DNA from: Sphingopyxis sp. MSC1_008
GTDB taxonomy: Bacteria; Pseudomonadota; Alphaproteobacteria; Sphingomonadales; Sphingomonadaceae
Assembly: GCF_023197165.1 (NCBI RefSeq)
Contig: NZ_JALPRD010000001.1
Span: 434,001-498,000, forward strand
Length of the DNA: 64,000 nucleotides
Reading direction: 5' to 3'
The first letter of the stretch is position 1, and each line of letters opens with the position of its first letter. Position numbers and translations under genes: made by a program. Shown one piece after another: positions 15,430 to 24,219 of the stretch. Below the pieces are notes generated by a model. The model saw nothing but the letters and a program-made list of their open reading frames with translations. It was not told where the DNA came from and searched no databases.

Positions 15430-16074
15430 ATGACCGAGATCATCCTCCACGGCTTCTGGCGTTCGAGCGCGGCCTATCGCGTCCGCATCGCGCTCGCGCT
15501 CAAGGGGCTCGCCTACCGCCAGCAGCCGCACGACCTGATCGCCGGCGAGCAACATAGCGACGCCTATGCCGCAATCGCGCCGCACCACCTCGTCCCCGCG
15601 CTCGAATATGACGGGCAAGTGCTGATCGAGAGCCCCGCGATCCTCGAATGGATCGACGCCAAATGGCCCGAACCGCCGCTGCTTCCCGCGAATATCGACG
15701 AAGCCGCAATCGTTCGCGGCATGGCAGCGCTCATCGCGTGCGACATCCATCCGCTCAACAATCTGCGCGTGCTAAATGCGATCCGCGGCGATTTCGACGC
15801 GAGCAACCCGCAAGTGAAAGCATGGATCGCGCGCTGGATCACGCAGGGTTTTAACGCGCTCGAGATACTCGTCGCGCGCCATGGCGGTCGCTTCGCTTAT
15901 GGCGACACGCCGACGCTCGCCGACTGCTATCTCGTCCCGCAACTCGACAGCGCCGAACGCTACAAGGTCGATCTGACGCCCTACCCGCGGATTTGCGCGG
16001 CGGGCGAAGCCGCGCGGGCGCTGCCCGAAGTCGCCGCCGCGCGCCCCGAACTGCAGGACGGCGCCCCGGCCTGA
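15430..16074 (+). CDS. maiA: Zeta-class glutathione S-transferase; maleylacetoacetate/maleylpyruvate isomerase
   Basis: A 214-residue GST-fold isomerase. The N-terminal glutathione motif 'RSSAAYRVRIALALKG' is the zeta-class signature, with Ala replacing the usual Cys after the two serines, as in many bacterial homologues. 'ESPAILEWID' binds the glutathione gamma-Glu. The family isomerises maleylacetoacetate or maleylpyruvate to the trans form. No homogentisate dioxygenase is in the window, so its partner may be the gentisate-type enzyme across the intergenic region. An alternative ATG exists at 15400, but homologues begin at the one chosen. Confidence 0.85.
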   Translation: MTEIILHGFWRSSAAYRVRIALALKGLAYRQQPHDLIAGEQHSDAYAAIAPHHLVPALEYDGQVLIESPAILEWIDAKWPEPPLLPANIDEAAIVRGMAALIACDIHPLNNLRVLNAIRGDFDASNPQVKAWIARWITQGFNALEILVARHGGRFAYGDTPTLADCYLVPQLDSAERYKVDLTPYPRICAAGEAARALPEVAAARPELQDGAPA

Positions 16075-16082
16075 CCGCCGCA

Positions 16083-16841
16083 TCAGTGCTTCAGATACTG
16101 GCTCGGCGGCACCCCGAAAGCGCGTCGGAACATCGCGGCGAACCCGCTGGGGCTGTCGTAGCCGACGTCATAGGTGACCTGCGTGATCGACGCGCCCGCG
16201 GCGAGCATCGAAAGCGCCTCCATCAACCGGACCTGCTGCCGCCAGACGGCGAGCCCCATACCCGTTTCCTGCTTGAAACTGCGCGTGAAGGTGCGCCGCC
16301 CCATCGCCGCGAGCGCCGCCCAATCATCGATATCGCGCGGGTCCGACGGATCGGCGATGATCGCGTTGCAGACGCGCAGCAGGCGCGGATTCGACGGCAT
16401 CGACACTTGATAGGGCGCGTTCGGCATGCGCCCGATTTCGTCGAGCAGCAGCGTGATGATCCGCCCCTCGCGCCCGTCGACGTCGTAGAGCGCGGGGAAA
16501 TCGACGACCTCGAGGATCAGCGATTTGACGAGGTTCGACACTTCGAAAACGCGGCACTCGTGTCCGGTCTCGCCGCCCCGGCACGGCAGGTAGAGCGTGC
16601 GGAGCGACACCGGGCCGCGGCACGCGACCTCGTGCCGCGTTCCCGCAGGCAGCCATACGGCGCGTTGCGGCGGGATGACGAAGCTCGTTTCGGGCGTACG
16701 GACCGACATGACCCCCGAGGAGGCGTAGAGGATCTGGATATGGTCGTGGCTGTGCATCGGATCGATGAAGCCGGCAGGATATTCATCCTGCAGCGCAATG
16801 ACCGGGCGGTCGTTCGTCAGAACATCGGCACTATGCTTCAT
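16083..16841 (-). CDS. AraC-family transcriptional regulator with cupin sensor domain
   Basis: A 252-residue protein. The N-terminal half (about 20-110) is a cupin-like sensor ('PMHSHDHIQILYASSG', 'RAVWLPAGTRHEV'), and the C-terminal 90 residues are a double HTH ('WAALAAMGRRTFTRSFKQETGMGLAVWRQQVRLMEALSMLAAG', then 'VTYDVGYDSPSGFAAMFRRAFGVPPSQY'). The start at 16841 is chosen because the longer open frame upstream is Arg/Cys-rich noise. It is divergent from the esterase-paiB-HDAC genes and most likely controls them. Confidence 0.87.
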   Translation of the reverse strand: MKHSADVLTNDRPVIALQDEYPAGFIDPMHSHDHIQILYASSGVMSVRTPETSFVIPPQRAVWLPAGTRHEVACRGPVSLRTLYLPCRGGETGHECRVFEVSNLVKSLILEVVDFPALYDVDGREGRIITLLLDEIGRMPNAPYQVSMPSNPRLLRVCNAIIADPSDPRDIDDWAALAAMGRRTFTRSFKQETGMGLAVWRQQVRLMEALSMLAAGASITQVTYDVGYDSPSGFAAMFRRAFGVPPSQYLKH

Positions 16842-17017
16842 GGCCCGATCCTCACAAGCATTGGATAAATACATAATATAGGCCGCGCGTGCCGCTGGCC
16901 AGCGATGATGCGCCCACTGGCCTGTCCGCTGCGGTGATTGGCCCAAATGGGCGATAGATGCGCGTGCGCAGAAGCTATCAGGCAATCAAGGATCGTTTCG
17001 AGAAGGATAAGCGAAAT

Positions 17018-17974
17018 ATGTCAAAGGGCTTGAGCGTCATGCAGAACGACATGGCCGACCCCGATATCCGGCGCTTTGTGGACGCGATCAACGCCGCTTA
17101 TGTCGAGCATGGCGCGCCGGCGGGGGCGAGCATGGCGACGCGCCGCGCCGTCGCCGAACGCGTCCGGGAGCCATGGCGCAAGGGTGGCCCGATAATGGCC
17201 GAGAGCAAGGAAATCGACATGGGTGGCGTGCGCCTGCGGCTCCACCGCCCGGTCGCCGACGCGAAGCTGCCGGTCATGCTCTATATCCACGGCGGCGGCT
17301 GGACACTCTTCAGCATCGACACGCACGACCGGCTGATGCGCGAATATGCCGCGCGTGCGGGGATTGCGGTGCTCGGCATCGATTACAGCCTGTCGCCCGA
17401 AAGCAAGTTCCCGCTCGCGCTGGAAGAATGCGCGGCGGCGCTCGACTGGATCGCGGCAGAGGCGGACGCGCTGAACCTCGACGCGACCAACGTATTGATC
17501 GGCGGCGATTCCGCGGGGGCAAACCTCTCGGTCGCGGCGTGCCTGTTGCAGCGTGAGCGCGGCCGTCCGCTGCCGGCCGCGATGCTGCTCACTTACGGCG
17601 CCTTCGCGCCCGAGCGGACGCCAAGCTATGCCCGCTTCGGCGCCGGCGATTATTCGCTCGAAGCCGACGAGATGGACGCCTTCTGGGCATCCTATGTCGA
17701 TGGCCCCGAGCAGCTTGCCGATCCTCTGGTCGCGCCGCTGCGCGCCGACCTGACCGGCTTGCCGCCCGCGTTCCTCGCCATTGCCGAATGCGACATATTG
17801 GCCGACTGCAACGACGCCTTTGCAAGCAAGCTCGAGGCGGCCGGCGTGCCGACGCAGGCGGTCACCTATCGGGGAGCGACGCACAGCTTTCTAGAGGCGG
17901 TATCGATCGCCCCGCTCGCAAACCGCGCGCTCGACGAGCAAGCGGCGTGGATCCGCGGCATCGTGCAGGCATGA
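17018..17974 (+). CDS. Alpha/beta hydrolase, hormone-sensitive-lipase (Aes-like) family
   Basis: A 318-residue esterase. The oxyanion motif 'YIHGGGWTLF', nucleophile 'GGDSAGAN', acid in 'AECDILADCND' and His in 'GATHSFLEA' define the HSL group, which hydrolyses short-chain esters or acyl groups. The ATG at 17018 follows an AGAAGGA box. Its stop overlaps the start of the next gene (ATGA), so it belongs to a three-gene unit with the PaiB-like and HDAC-like proteins. The substrate is unknown; an N-acyl amine or ester feeding the downstream deacetylase is possible. Confidence 0.85.
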   Translation: MSKGLSVMQNDMADPDIRRFVDAINAAYVEHGAPAGASMATRRAVAERVREPWRKGGPIMAESKEIDMGGVRLRLHRPVADAKLPVMLYIHGGGWTLFSIDTHDRLMREYAARAGIAVLGIDYSLSPESKFPLALEECAAALDWIAAEADALNLDATNVLIGGDSAGANLSVAACLLQRERGRPLPAAMLLTYGAFAPERTPSYARFGAGDYSLEADEMDAFWASYVDGPEQLADPLVAPLRADLTGLPPAFLAIAECDILADCNDAFASKLEAAGVPTQAVTYRGATHSFLEAVSIAPLANRALDEQAAWIRGIVQA

Positions 17975-18543
17975 GCGGACCGTTCGAGCCACGCGCCGCG
18001 ACTGACATCGCGCAGCTGATCGCCAATTATCCGCTCGCGTGGCTGGTGTCGCGCGCCTTCCATGCCAGCCCGTTGCCACTCCTCGCCGAAACCGACGCGC
18101 GCGGCGCGGTCGTCGCGCTGGTGGGTCATTGCGCGCTGCGCAATGCGCTCGTCGCCGATTTCCGGGCAGACCCGCACGGCCTGATCCTGTTCAACGGACC
18201 CGCGGGCTACGTTCCGACAGCGCTGCTGTCGCGGCCCGATTGGGCACCGACGTGGAATTATGCGGTGCTGCGCTTCACCGTCGAGGTCGAATTCATCGGC
18301 GACGAGACGCGCGATGCGATCGAGCAGCTCGTTGCGAAGATGGAAGGCGGCGGCTGGTCGACAGCAAGCCTCGGTCCGCGCTATGAAAAGATGCTCGACC
18401 AGATCATCGCCTTTCGTGCCCACGTCCGCTCCGTCGAACATAGCTTCAAGCTCGGGCAGGATGAGAGCGTAGAGGGCTTTGGCGAGATCGTCGCGGGCCA
18501 TAGCGACCGGACACTCGCGAAATGGATGGAAGGACAAAGGTGA
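17971..18543 (+). CDS. PaiB-like FMN-binding negative regulator family protein
   Basis: A 190-residue protein with the split-barrel fold of the PaiB/FMN-binding negative transcriptional regulator family. Characteristic pieces are 'IANYPLAWLVSR', 'GHCALRNAL', 'FNGPAGYVPTALL' and 'APTWNYAVLRFTVEVEFI'. The Bacillus namesake affects protease and sporulation genes and sits beside a polyamine N-acetyltransferase. There is no DNA-binding HTH, so regulation may be indirect or the protein may be an enzyme. It overlaps both neighbours by four bases. Confidence 0.82.
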   Translation: MSGPFEPRAATDIAQLIANYPLAWLVSRAFHASPLPLLAETDARGAVVALVGHCALRNALVADFRADPHGLILFNGPAGYVPTALLSRPDWAPTWNYAVLRFTVEVEFIGDETRDAIEQLVAKMEGGGWSTASLGPRYEKMLDQIIAFRAHVRSVEHSFKLGQDESVEGFGEIVAGHSDRTLAKWMEGQR

Positions 18544-19547
18544 AGCTTTTCTTCGACGATCGCCAGACCGCCCACGCCCCCTTGCGCGAACTGCACAATG
18601 GCGACTGGGTGCCCTATGCCGAGAATATCGAGCGTCCGCGTTCGATCGTCGAACAATATAGCGATTGGCAGCCGGTGCGCGACTTCGGCATGGCGCCGCT
18701 GCTCGCCGTGCATGACGCCGACTATCTCGCCTTCCTCGAACGCGCGCACCGCGAGTGGGTGTCGGCGGGGCGCAGTGGCGATGCGATCGGCTATACCTTC
18801 CCGGTCCGGCGCCGCCGGCCGCTGAGCTTCGGCCGCATCGACGCCGACCTCGGCGCGTACAGCTATGACGCGGGGACGCCGATCGCCGCGGGCACCTGGG
18901 AATCGGCCTATTGGTCGGCGCAGGCTGCGCTGACGGCGCTCGATCATCTGGCGACAAGCGGCGAGGCGCATGCCTTCGCGCTGTGCCGCCCGCCGGGGCA
19001 CCATGCCGGGCGCGACTATATGGGCGGCTATTGCTACCTCAACAACGCCGCGATCGCGGCGTGCGCGGCGCATAACCGCCGCCTCGGGCCAGTCGCGGTG
19101 CTCGACATCGACTATCACCACGGCAACGGCACGCAGGACATCTTCTACGAAGATCCCGATATCTTCTTTTGCTCGATCCACGCCGACCCGCGCACCGACT
19201 ACCCCTTCTATTGGGGGCATGCCGACGAGCGCGGCGAGGGCGCGGGCGAAGGCAGCACGTTCAACCTCCCCCTGCCCCGCGGCACCGACGGGCAAAGCTA
19301 TGCGCCCGCGCTCGACACCGCGCTGGCAGCCATTTCGGATTGGGGCGCGAAGTTTCTGGTCCTGTCGTTCGGCGCCGATACGCACAGCAGCGACCCGATT
19401 TCGAGCTTCGCGCTCGAACGCGAGGATTATGTCGAGCTCGCGGGCCGCATCGCCGCGCTCGGCGTCCCGACGCTGATCGTGATGGAGGGCGGCTACGCCG
19501 TCGGCGATCTCGGCAAGAACGTCGCCGCTTTCCTCTCGGGCTTCTAA
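18540..19547 (+). CDS. Histone deacetylase-family amidohydrolase (acetylpolyamine amidohydrolase-like)
   Basis: A 335-residue zinc amidohydrolase. 'RPPGHHAGRDYMGGYCYLNNAA' carries the catalytic His pair. 'DIDYHHGNGTQDIFYED' gives the Asp and His zinc ligands, and 'FGADTH' the second Asp. 'MEGGYAV' is the C-terminal Gly-Gly-Tyr loop. Bacterial members deacetylate acetylpolyamines or other small acetylamides. The GTG at 18540 overlaps the stop of the PaiB-like gene; an ATG at 18522 is the alternative. Pairing with a PaiB relative supports a polyamine link. A strong hairpin follows the gene. Confidence 0.85.
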   Translation: MKLFFDDRQTAHAPLRELHNGDWVPYAENIERPRSIVEQYSDWQPVRDFGMAPLLAVHDADYLAFLERAHREWVSAGRSGDAIGYTFPVRRRRPLSFGRIDADLGAYSYDAGTPIAAGTWESAYWSAQAALTALDHLATSGEAHAFALCRPPGHHAGRDYMGGYCYLNNAAIAACAAHNRRLGPVAVLDIDYHHGNGTQDIFYEDPDIFFCSIHADPRTDYPFYWGHADERGEGAGEGSTFNLPLPRGTDGQSYAPALDTALAAISDWGAKFLVLSFGADTHSSDPISSFALEREDYVELAGRIAALGVPTLIVMEGGYAVGDLGKNVAAFLSGF

Positions 19548-19551
19548 AGAC

Positions 19552-19596
19552 AAAAAAAGGGCCACCCCACTCGACCGAGCGGGGTGGCCCCTTCTC
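19552..19596. terminator. Bidirectional rho-independent terminator
   Basis: GGGCCACCCC (19559-19568) pairs with GGGGTGGCCC (19581-19590); an inner CTCG/CGAG stem closes the loop. On the minus strand the stem is followed by seven T, ending the TonB receptor transcript. On the plus strand a weaker pyrimidine tract follows, for the HDAC-like gene. Confidence 0.88.
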
Positions 19597-19600
19597 ATTC

Positions 19601-21793
19601 TCAATTCAGGCTGAACCGCACCGTCGCGCCGATCGTGCGCGGGCGTGCGACCGAGCCTGCGAAGGCGAACGGCGCGTTCGAGATGCCGTACTGGTCGAAC
19701 AGATTCTTCGCGAACACGCCCAGCTCGATCTGGTCGGTCACCGCGATCGAGGCGTTCAGGTCGACGATATGGAAATCGCCCTTTTCCAGCGTTCCGGCGA
19801 AATCGACCGGTGCGCCCGACAGATAGCGATGAGCGATCCCGAAGCGGGGCTTCAGCTTCGAGTCCGGGAAGCTCAAATCGATATTGTTCGACAGAGTCCA
19901 TTCCGACGCGCCCGGAAGCCGCGTTCCCTTCGCATAACCACCGCCCGGGGCGAAGCTGTCAGGCAAAAGCTCCGAAAGCCGCGCGTCATTATAAGAGACG
20001 TTCGACTGGAAGGTCAGATTGCGCGTCGGACGCAGTGTGAGGCTGAGCTCGATACCGTCGATATCGGCACCGCCGCCGTTCACCGTGTAGCCACGGACGT
20101 CGGGCGTGAAGAGGCGCGCCTGAATATTATCCCAGTCGATATGATAGGCGGTGAGGTCGACCTGAAGCGTCTTGTCGATCAGGTCGAAGCGCGTCCCGAC
20201 TTCGAAATTCTTGGTGGTGTCGCTCTGAAAGGTCAGCGGCAAATTCGGGAAGGGGAGCGCGAAGGTATTAAGCCCCCCGATGCGGAAGCCTTCCGAATAA
20301 AGCGCATAAACCATGACATCATCATTGGGTTTCCAGTTCAGCGACGCCTTGGGAATGAAGTCCGATTGCTTGTCGGCCGGCGGAGCATAGTCGAAGGCCG
20401 GGGCCAAATCGGCGTTCGGCAGCTGCTGGGCTTGCGGCCGGGTGCGATATTCGAAGACGCGCCCGCCGAGCGTCAGCGTCAGCGTATCGACGATGTCGTA
20501 GGAGACTTCGCCGAAGAGCGCCTTTTCGGTGACGCGCGCATTGGCGAAGCTGCGGCTCGACAGGTCGCCGGGGGCGAGCTCGTCGCCGGAGACGCCGCCG
20601 TACAGGCCGGGGTTGGCGTCGATATAGTCACCGATGCCTTCGATATAGAGCTGACCGTTCTCCTGCGAACGCAGCCGCGTGTAATTGGCGCCGATCAGCC
20701 ATTTGAACCGGCCGTCGTCGGGCGAAGCGAGCCGCAGTTCGAGATAGTCGGTCTTCGACTTGGCGAAACTGAAGTCGAGCAGCGGGGTGTTGGTGCGCGG
20801 GTCGTTGCCGCCGAAGATCGAATAGTCGAAGACCACGCGGCCGTTCTTCTCGATATGGCTGCCGAGCGCGGTCAGCGTCGCGAAGCCCAGATCCTGCTCG
20901 AAACGCAGGCTGTGGAGCATGAAGTCGGTGTCCTGCGTTTCGGCGACGTTGGTCGCACGCTCATAGGTTTTGGGCGGGCCGAACAGCACATAGGTCTGAT
21001 CGTCGAGATCGAACTCCTGATACATGCTGATCGCCGAGATGCGCGTCGTTTCGGTCGGCGTGAAGACGATCGAGCCGCGCACGCCGCGCACGCGCAGATC
21101 GTTGCTGCCCTTCTTGCCGATCAGGGTATTGTTCAGATAGCCGGCATCGACGCGCTGGAGCGCGACGATGCGCACCGCGAGCTTGTCGGTCGCGATCGGC
21201 AGGTTGACCATGCCCTTGACCGAATAGCCGACGTCACCGCCGGCGCGCTTGGTCGTCGACACCATGCCTTCGAACCCCGCATCGAAGCGCGCGGGGTCGG
21301 CTTCGTTCACGACATAGTTGACCGCGCCGCCAAGCGACGACGAGCCGAAGAGTGTGCCCTGCGGCCCGCGCAGCACCTCGACCCGGCTGACGTCAAAGGC
21401 GTCGATGTCGGGGATGCCGACGGGGAAGCCGGGTTCGATCAGCGGGATTTCGTTGAGGTAATAGCCCGTCGTCGCCTGGTTCGCCTCGTGAAACGTCGTC
21501 GAGGAGATGCCGCGGATGACGACTTCGGAGATGCCCGGCTGATAATCGTTGAACACAACGCCGGGAACGCGCGTGATGTAATCGGAGAGGCTCTGGGCAT
21601 TGAGCTTTTGCAGCGTCGCCTCGCTGACCGCCGACACCGAACCGCTGACGTCGCGAACCGACTGTTCGCGCTTCGCGGCGGTGACGACGATTTCATTGTC
21701 GTCGACCTCCTGCGCGAGCGCACCCGATGCCTGCCCCAGCGCCAGGATCGAGATGCCACATGCGGCGATCCGCCTGATCGATGCAAAGCCCAT
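19601..21793 (-). CDS. TonB-dependent outer membrane receptor
   Basis: A 730-residue protein with a signal peptide ending near 'ASGALAQ', a TonB-box-like segment 'NEIVVTAAKREQSVRDV' and a plug domain (about 45-160). The plug includes the conserved 'RVEVLRGPQGTLFGSSSLGGAVNYV'. The rest is a 22-strand barrel ending in 'TIGATVRFSLN' with a C-terminal hydrophobic residue pattern. Such receptors import siderophores, oligopeptides, sugars or aromatic compounds. There is no FecA-type regulatory extension. It is divergent from a Tat-exported S9 peptidase, so a peptide-derived ligand is a reasonable guess only. Confidence 0.92.
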   Translation of the reverse strand: MGFASIRRIAACGISILALGQASGALAQEVDDNEIVVTAAKREQSVRDVSGSVSAVSEATLQKLNAQSLSDYITRVPGVVFNDYQPGISEVVIRGISSTTFHEANQATTGYYLNEIPLIEPGFPVGIPDIDAFDVSRVEVLRGPQGTLFGSSSLGGAVNYVVNEADPARFDAGFEGMVSTTKRAGGDVGYSVKGMVNLPIATDKLAVRIVALQRVDAGYLNNTLIGKKGSNDLRVRGVRGSIVFTPTETTRISAISMYQEFDLDDQTYVLFGPPKTYERATNVAETQDTDFMLHSLRFEQDLGFATLTALGSHIEKNGRVVFDYSIFGGNDPRTNTPLLDFSFAKSKTDYLELRLASPDDGRFKWLIGANYTRLRSQENGQLYIEGIGDYIDANPGLYGGVSGDELAPGDLSSRSFANARVTEKALFGEVSYDIVDTLTLTLGGRVFEYRTRPQAQQLPNADLAPAFDYAPPADKQSDFIPKASLNWKPNDDVMVYALYSEGFRIGGLNTFALPFPNLPLTFQSDTTKNFEVGTRFDLIDKTLQVDLTAYHIDWDNIQARLFTPDVRGYTVNGGGADIDGIELSLTLRPTRNLTFQSNVSYNDARLSELLPDSFAPGGGYAKGTRLPGASEWTLSNNIDLSFPDSKLKPRFGIAHRYLSGAPVDFAGTLEKGDFHIVDLNASIAVTDQIELGVFAKNLFDQYGISNAPFAFAGSVARPRTIGATVRFSLN

Positions 21794-22050
21794 TTTTGCC
21801 TCCCTTATTGATATTGCCTATTGGTAAGAAAATCCGATGCTCAAGCTATCATAGGAAATTGGCGTGTCGGCGATGGTTGGGCCAGTTTCCAGCCGGATCG
21901 GGCCAGCCCCATGGCGCGGGAAAGCGTGGTTTCATGGGGGCTTGCGGCCAATTTGCCCGATCGATGGATTGGGCGGCCTGATCGGCGCAGTAAGCCAACC
22001 CGGGCGACATACACTGGACGCGACATCCCCACCGGGCGAGAGAGGGTCGC

Positions 22051-24219
22051 ATGCAGAACATCGAGAACAAGGGTCGGCGCGCGTTTATGGGCAGCGCCGC
22101 AATGGCGGCGCTCCTGCTGGGACATCGCGCGGCGTGGGCGTTCGAACAAAGCGGCACCGGGCGGTGGCCCAAGGTCGCGCCGCCGCAATCGCCGCGTATC
22201 TCGCATTTGATCGATCAATTGGGCCGCCAGCGCGACGACGCCTACAGCTGGATGAAGTTCATCCCCGCCACGGGCGAGCGCACGCGCGATAACCTGCCCG
22301 ACGCCGTCGGCGCGATGCTGAAGGCGGAAAATGCGTACGCCGACGCGATCCTTGCTCCGCTGGCCGACGAACGCGTCAAGCTTCTCGATGCGATGCTCGC
22401 GCGCGCATCGGGCGACACGGCCGCACCCGCGCTCGAAAAGGACGGCTGGGACTATGGATCGGCGCGGCCCGCCGGCGCGGCGCATGCGGTCTATACGCGC
22501 AGCAAGAAGGGCGAGAAGCCCGAGCAACTCGTCGACGAGGCAGCGCGCGCGAAGGGCCAGCCCTATTTCCGCAGCACCGGGCATCAGCCGAGCCCCGATC
22601 ATCGCTATTTCGCCTGGGCCGAGGATGTGATCGGCAACGACCGCCATCGCATTGTCATCCGCGACAACCAGAACGGCGACATTCGCACGATCGTCGACAA
22701 GGATGCCTATGGCTATGGCGGGCTCGTCTTCGCGCCCTCCTCGCGCTGGCTGTTCTGGATCTGGCGCGACGCGCGCAACCGCCCGACGCGGCTCTATCGC
22801 ACCTCGGTCGACGGCAAGACCACCGACCTCGTCTATGAGGAAAAGGACCCCGCGATCTTCATGCAGGTGAAGCGCACGGCGGCTGACGGCTTCATCGCGC
22901 TGACCCTCGCCGGCCCCGAAACCGCCGAAGTGCGGCTGGTATCCGCCGCCGACGAAACCGCCGTCCCCGCCGTCGTCTGGCCGCGCAAGACGGGGGTGCT
23001 CTACGACATCGACGAGTGGAACGGCGGGCTGATCGCGCTCACCGATGCCGGCGACGCGTTCGACATGGCGCTGCTGCGCCTCGACCCGAAAAGCTTTCGC
23101 ACGCTCGCGACGCTCGTCCCCCATCGCGCCGGCACCCCGATCCTCCAGATCCAGCCTTTCGCGGCGGCACTCGTCCGCCTCGAGCGCGTCGACGGCCTCC
23201 ACCGGCTCGTCATCCTGCGCCCCGACGGATCGGAGCGGACGGTCGCCTTCGACGACCCTGCCTATGCGATCGAACTGCCGCTCGAGCAAAGCTATGGCGC
23301 GTCATCGGTGATGATCGTCCACCAGTCGCCCAAATCGCCGCGCCGCTGGATCCGTGTCGATCTGGCCAGCGGCAAGCAGGATGTCGTCCAGCAACAGGCG
23401 GTCGCCAATTTCGACCCCGACGATTATGAGGTCGAACGCCTGTTCGCCCCCGCGCCCGACGGCGAAATGGTGCCGATCACGCTGTTGTCGCGCCGCGGCG
23501 CGCCGAAAGATGGCAAGGCGCCGCTGCTCCAATATGGCTATGGCTCGTATGGCGTGCCGAGCGATCCCGAATTTTCGATCTCCGCGCTCGCGCTCGTCGA
23601 CCGCGGCTGGCGCTATGCGATCGCGCATGTGCGCGGCGGGTCGGAGAAGGGGCGCCGCTGGTTCCTTGGCGGGCGCAAATTCACCAAGCGCAACAGCTTC
23701 ACCGATTTCATCGCCTGCGCCGAACATCTGGCGGCCAAGGGCTACACCGCGAAGGGCAAGGTCGTCGCTTACGGTCTGTCGGCCGGCGGGCTGCTTGTCG
23801 GCGCGAGCATGAATATCGCCCCGACGCTGTGGGGCGGCGTGATCGCGCAGGTGCCGTTTGTCGACATGCTCAACACGATGAGCGATGGCGCGCATCCGCT
23901 GGTGCCGCTGTTCCGGCCCGACTGGGGCGACCCGCTCGCCGATCCCAAGGCCTATGACTATATCGCCTCGATCTCGCCCTATGAGAATGTCCGGACGGCC
24001 GCCTACCCGCCTTTGCTTTGCACCGCCGGCCTCAAGGACGACCGCGTCGCCTATTGGGAGCCCGCCAAGCTGGTCGCCGAAGTGCGGCGCCGCTCGACGA
24101 GCGGCAACCCCGCTCTTTTGCACACCGATATGGACAGCGGCCATCAGGGGAGCGCCGACCTGAAAAGCGAGTATCAGCAGAAGGCGCTGTTCTGGGCCTT
24201 CGCGATGCGCTGCGTCTAA
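22051..24219 (+). CDS. Prolyl oligopeptidase family (S9A) serine peptidase, Tat-exported
   Basis: A 722-residue enzyme. The N-terminus 'NKGRRAFMGSAAMAALLLG' is a twin-arginine signal, so the protein folds in the cytoplasm and acts in the periplasm. A seven-bladed propeller region (about 70-430) precedes the alpha/beta hydrolase domain. Ser577 lies in 'YGLSAGG', the Asp in 'KDDRVAYWEP' and the His in 'DSGHQG'. The sequence is closest in feel to oligopeptidase B/protease II. It cuts short peptides after Pro or basic residues. Its 3' end overlaps the convergent permease gene by four bases. Confidence 0.88.
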   Translation: MQNIENKGRRAFMGSAAMAALLLGHRAAWAFEQSGTGRWPKVAPPQSPRISHLIDQLGRQRDDAYSWMKFIPATGERTRDNLPDAVGAMLKAENAYADAILAPLADERVKLLDAMLARASGDTAAPALEKDGWDYGSARPAGAAHAVYTRSKKGEKPEQLVDEAARAKGQPYFRSTGHQPSPDHRYFAWAEDVIGNDRHRIVIRDNQNGDIRTIVDKDAYGYGGLVFAPSSRWLFWIWRDARNRPTRLYRTSVDGKTTDLVYEEKDPAIFMQVKRTAADGFIALTLAGPETAEVRLVSAADETAVPAVVWPRKTGVLYDIDEWNGGLIALTDAGDAFDMALLRLDPKSFRTLATLVPHRAGTPILQIQPFAAALVRLERVDGLHRLVILRPDGSERTVAFDDPAYAIELPLEQSYGASSVMIVHQSPKSPRRWIRVDLASGKQDVVQQQAVANFDPDDYEVERLFAPAPDGEMVPITLLSRRGAPKDGKAPLLQYGYGSYGVPSDPEFSISALALVDRGWRYAIAHVRGGSEKGRRWFLGGRKFTKRNSFTDFIACAEHLAAKGYTAKGKVVAYGLSAGGLLVGASMNIAPTLWGGVIAQVPFVDMLNTMSDGAHPLVPLFRPDWGDPLADPKAYDYIASISPYENVRTAAYPPLLCTAGLKDDRVAYWEPAKLVAEVRRRSTSGNPALLHTDMDSGHQGSADLKSEYQQKALFWAFAMRCV

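Noticed and set aside
15430..16074. Zeta-GST as proof of a homogentisate pathway
   Set aside because: No homogentisate dioxygenase, 4-hydroxyphenylpyruvate dioxygenase or tyrosine aminotransferase is in the window, so the substrate was left open.
7253..16841. The catabolic block as a recently acquired genomic island
   Set aside because: No tRNA, integrase, transposase or flanking direct repeat was seen, and composition looks like the neighbours. Transfer cannot be argued from this window.
19169..21811. An 880-codon open frame on the plus strand opposite the TonB receptor
   Set aside because: It is an antisense shadow created by GC-rich codon bias. The translation is Arg/Asp/Gly-rich without domains, while the minus-strand frame is a complete TonB receptor with signal peptide, plug and barrel.
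21878..21906. Two GGGCCAG direct repeats 22 bases apart between the TonB receptor and the S9 peptidase genes
   Set aside because: The spacing is suggestive of an operator but the motif is short and GC-rich; no third copy or regulator gene supports it.
16940..21961. Similar GGCC-A-TG-CGAT motifs upstream of the AraC gene (16940-16955) and upstream of the TonB receptor (21946-21961) as a shared operator
   Set aside because: Only about 11 of 16 positions agree in a GC-rich background; this is within chance.
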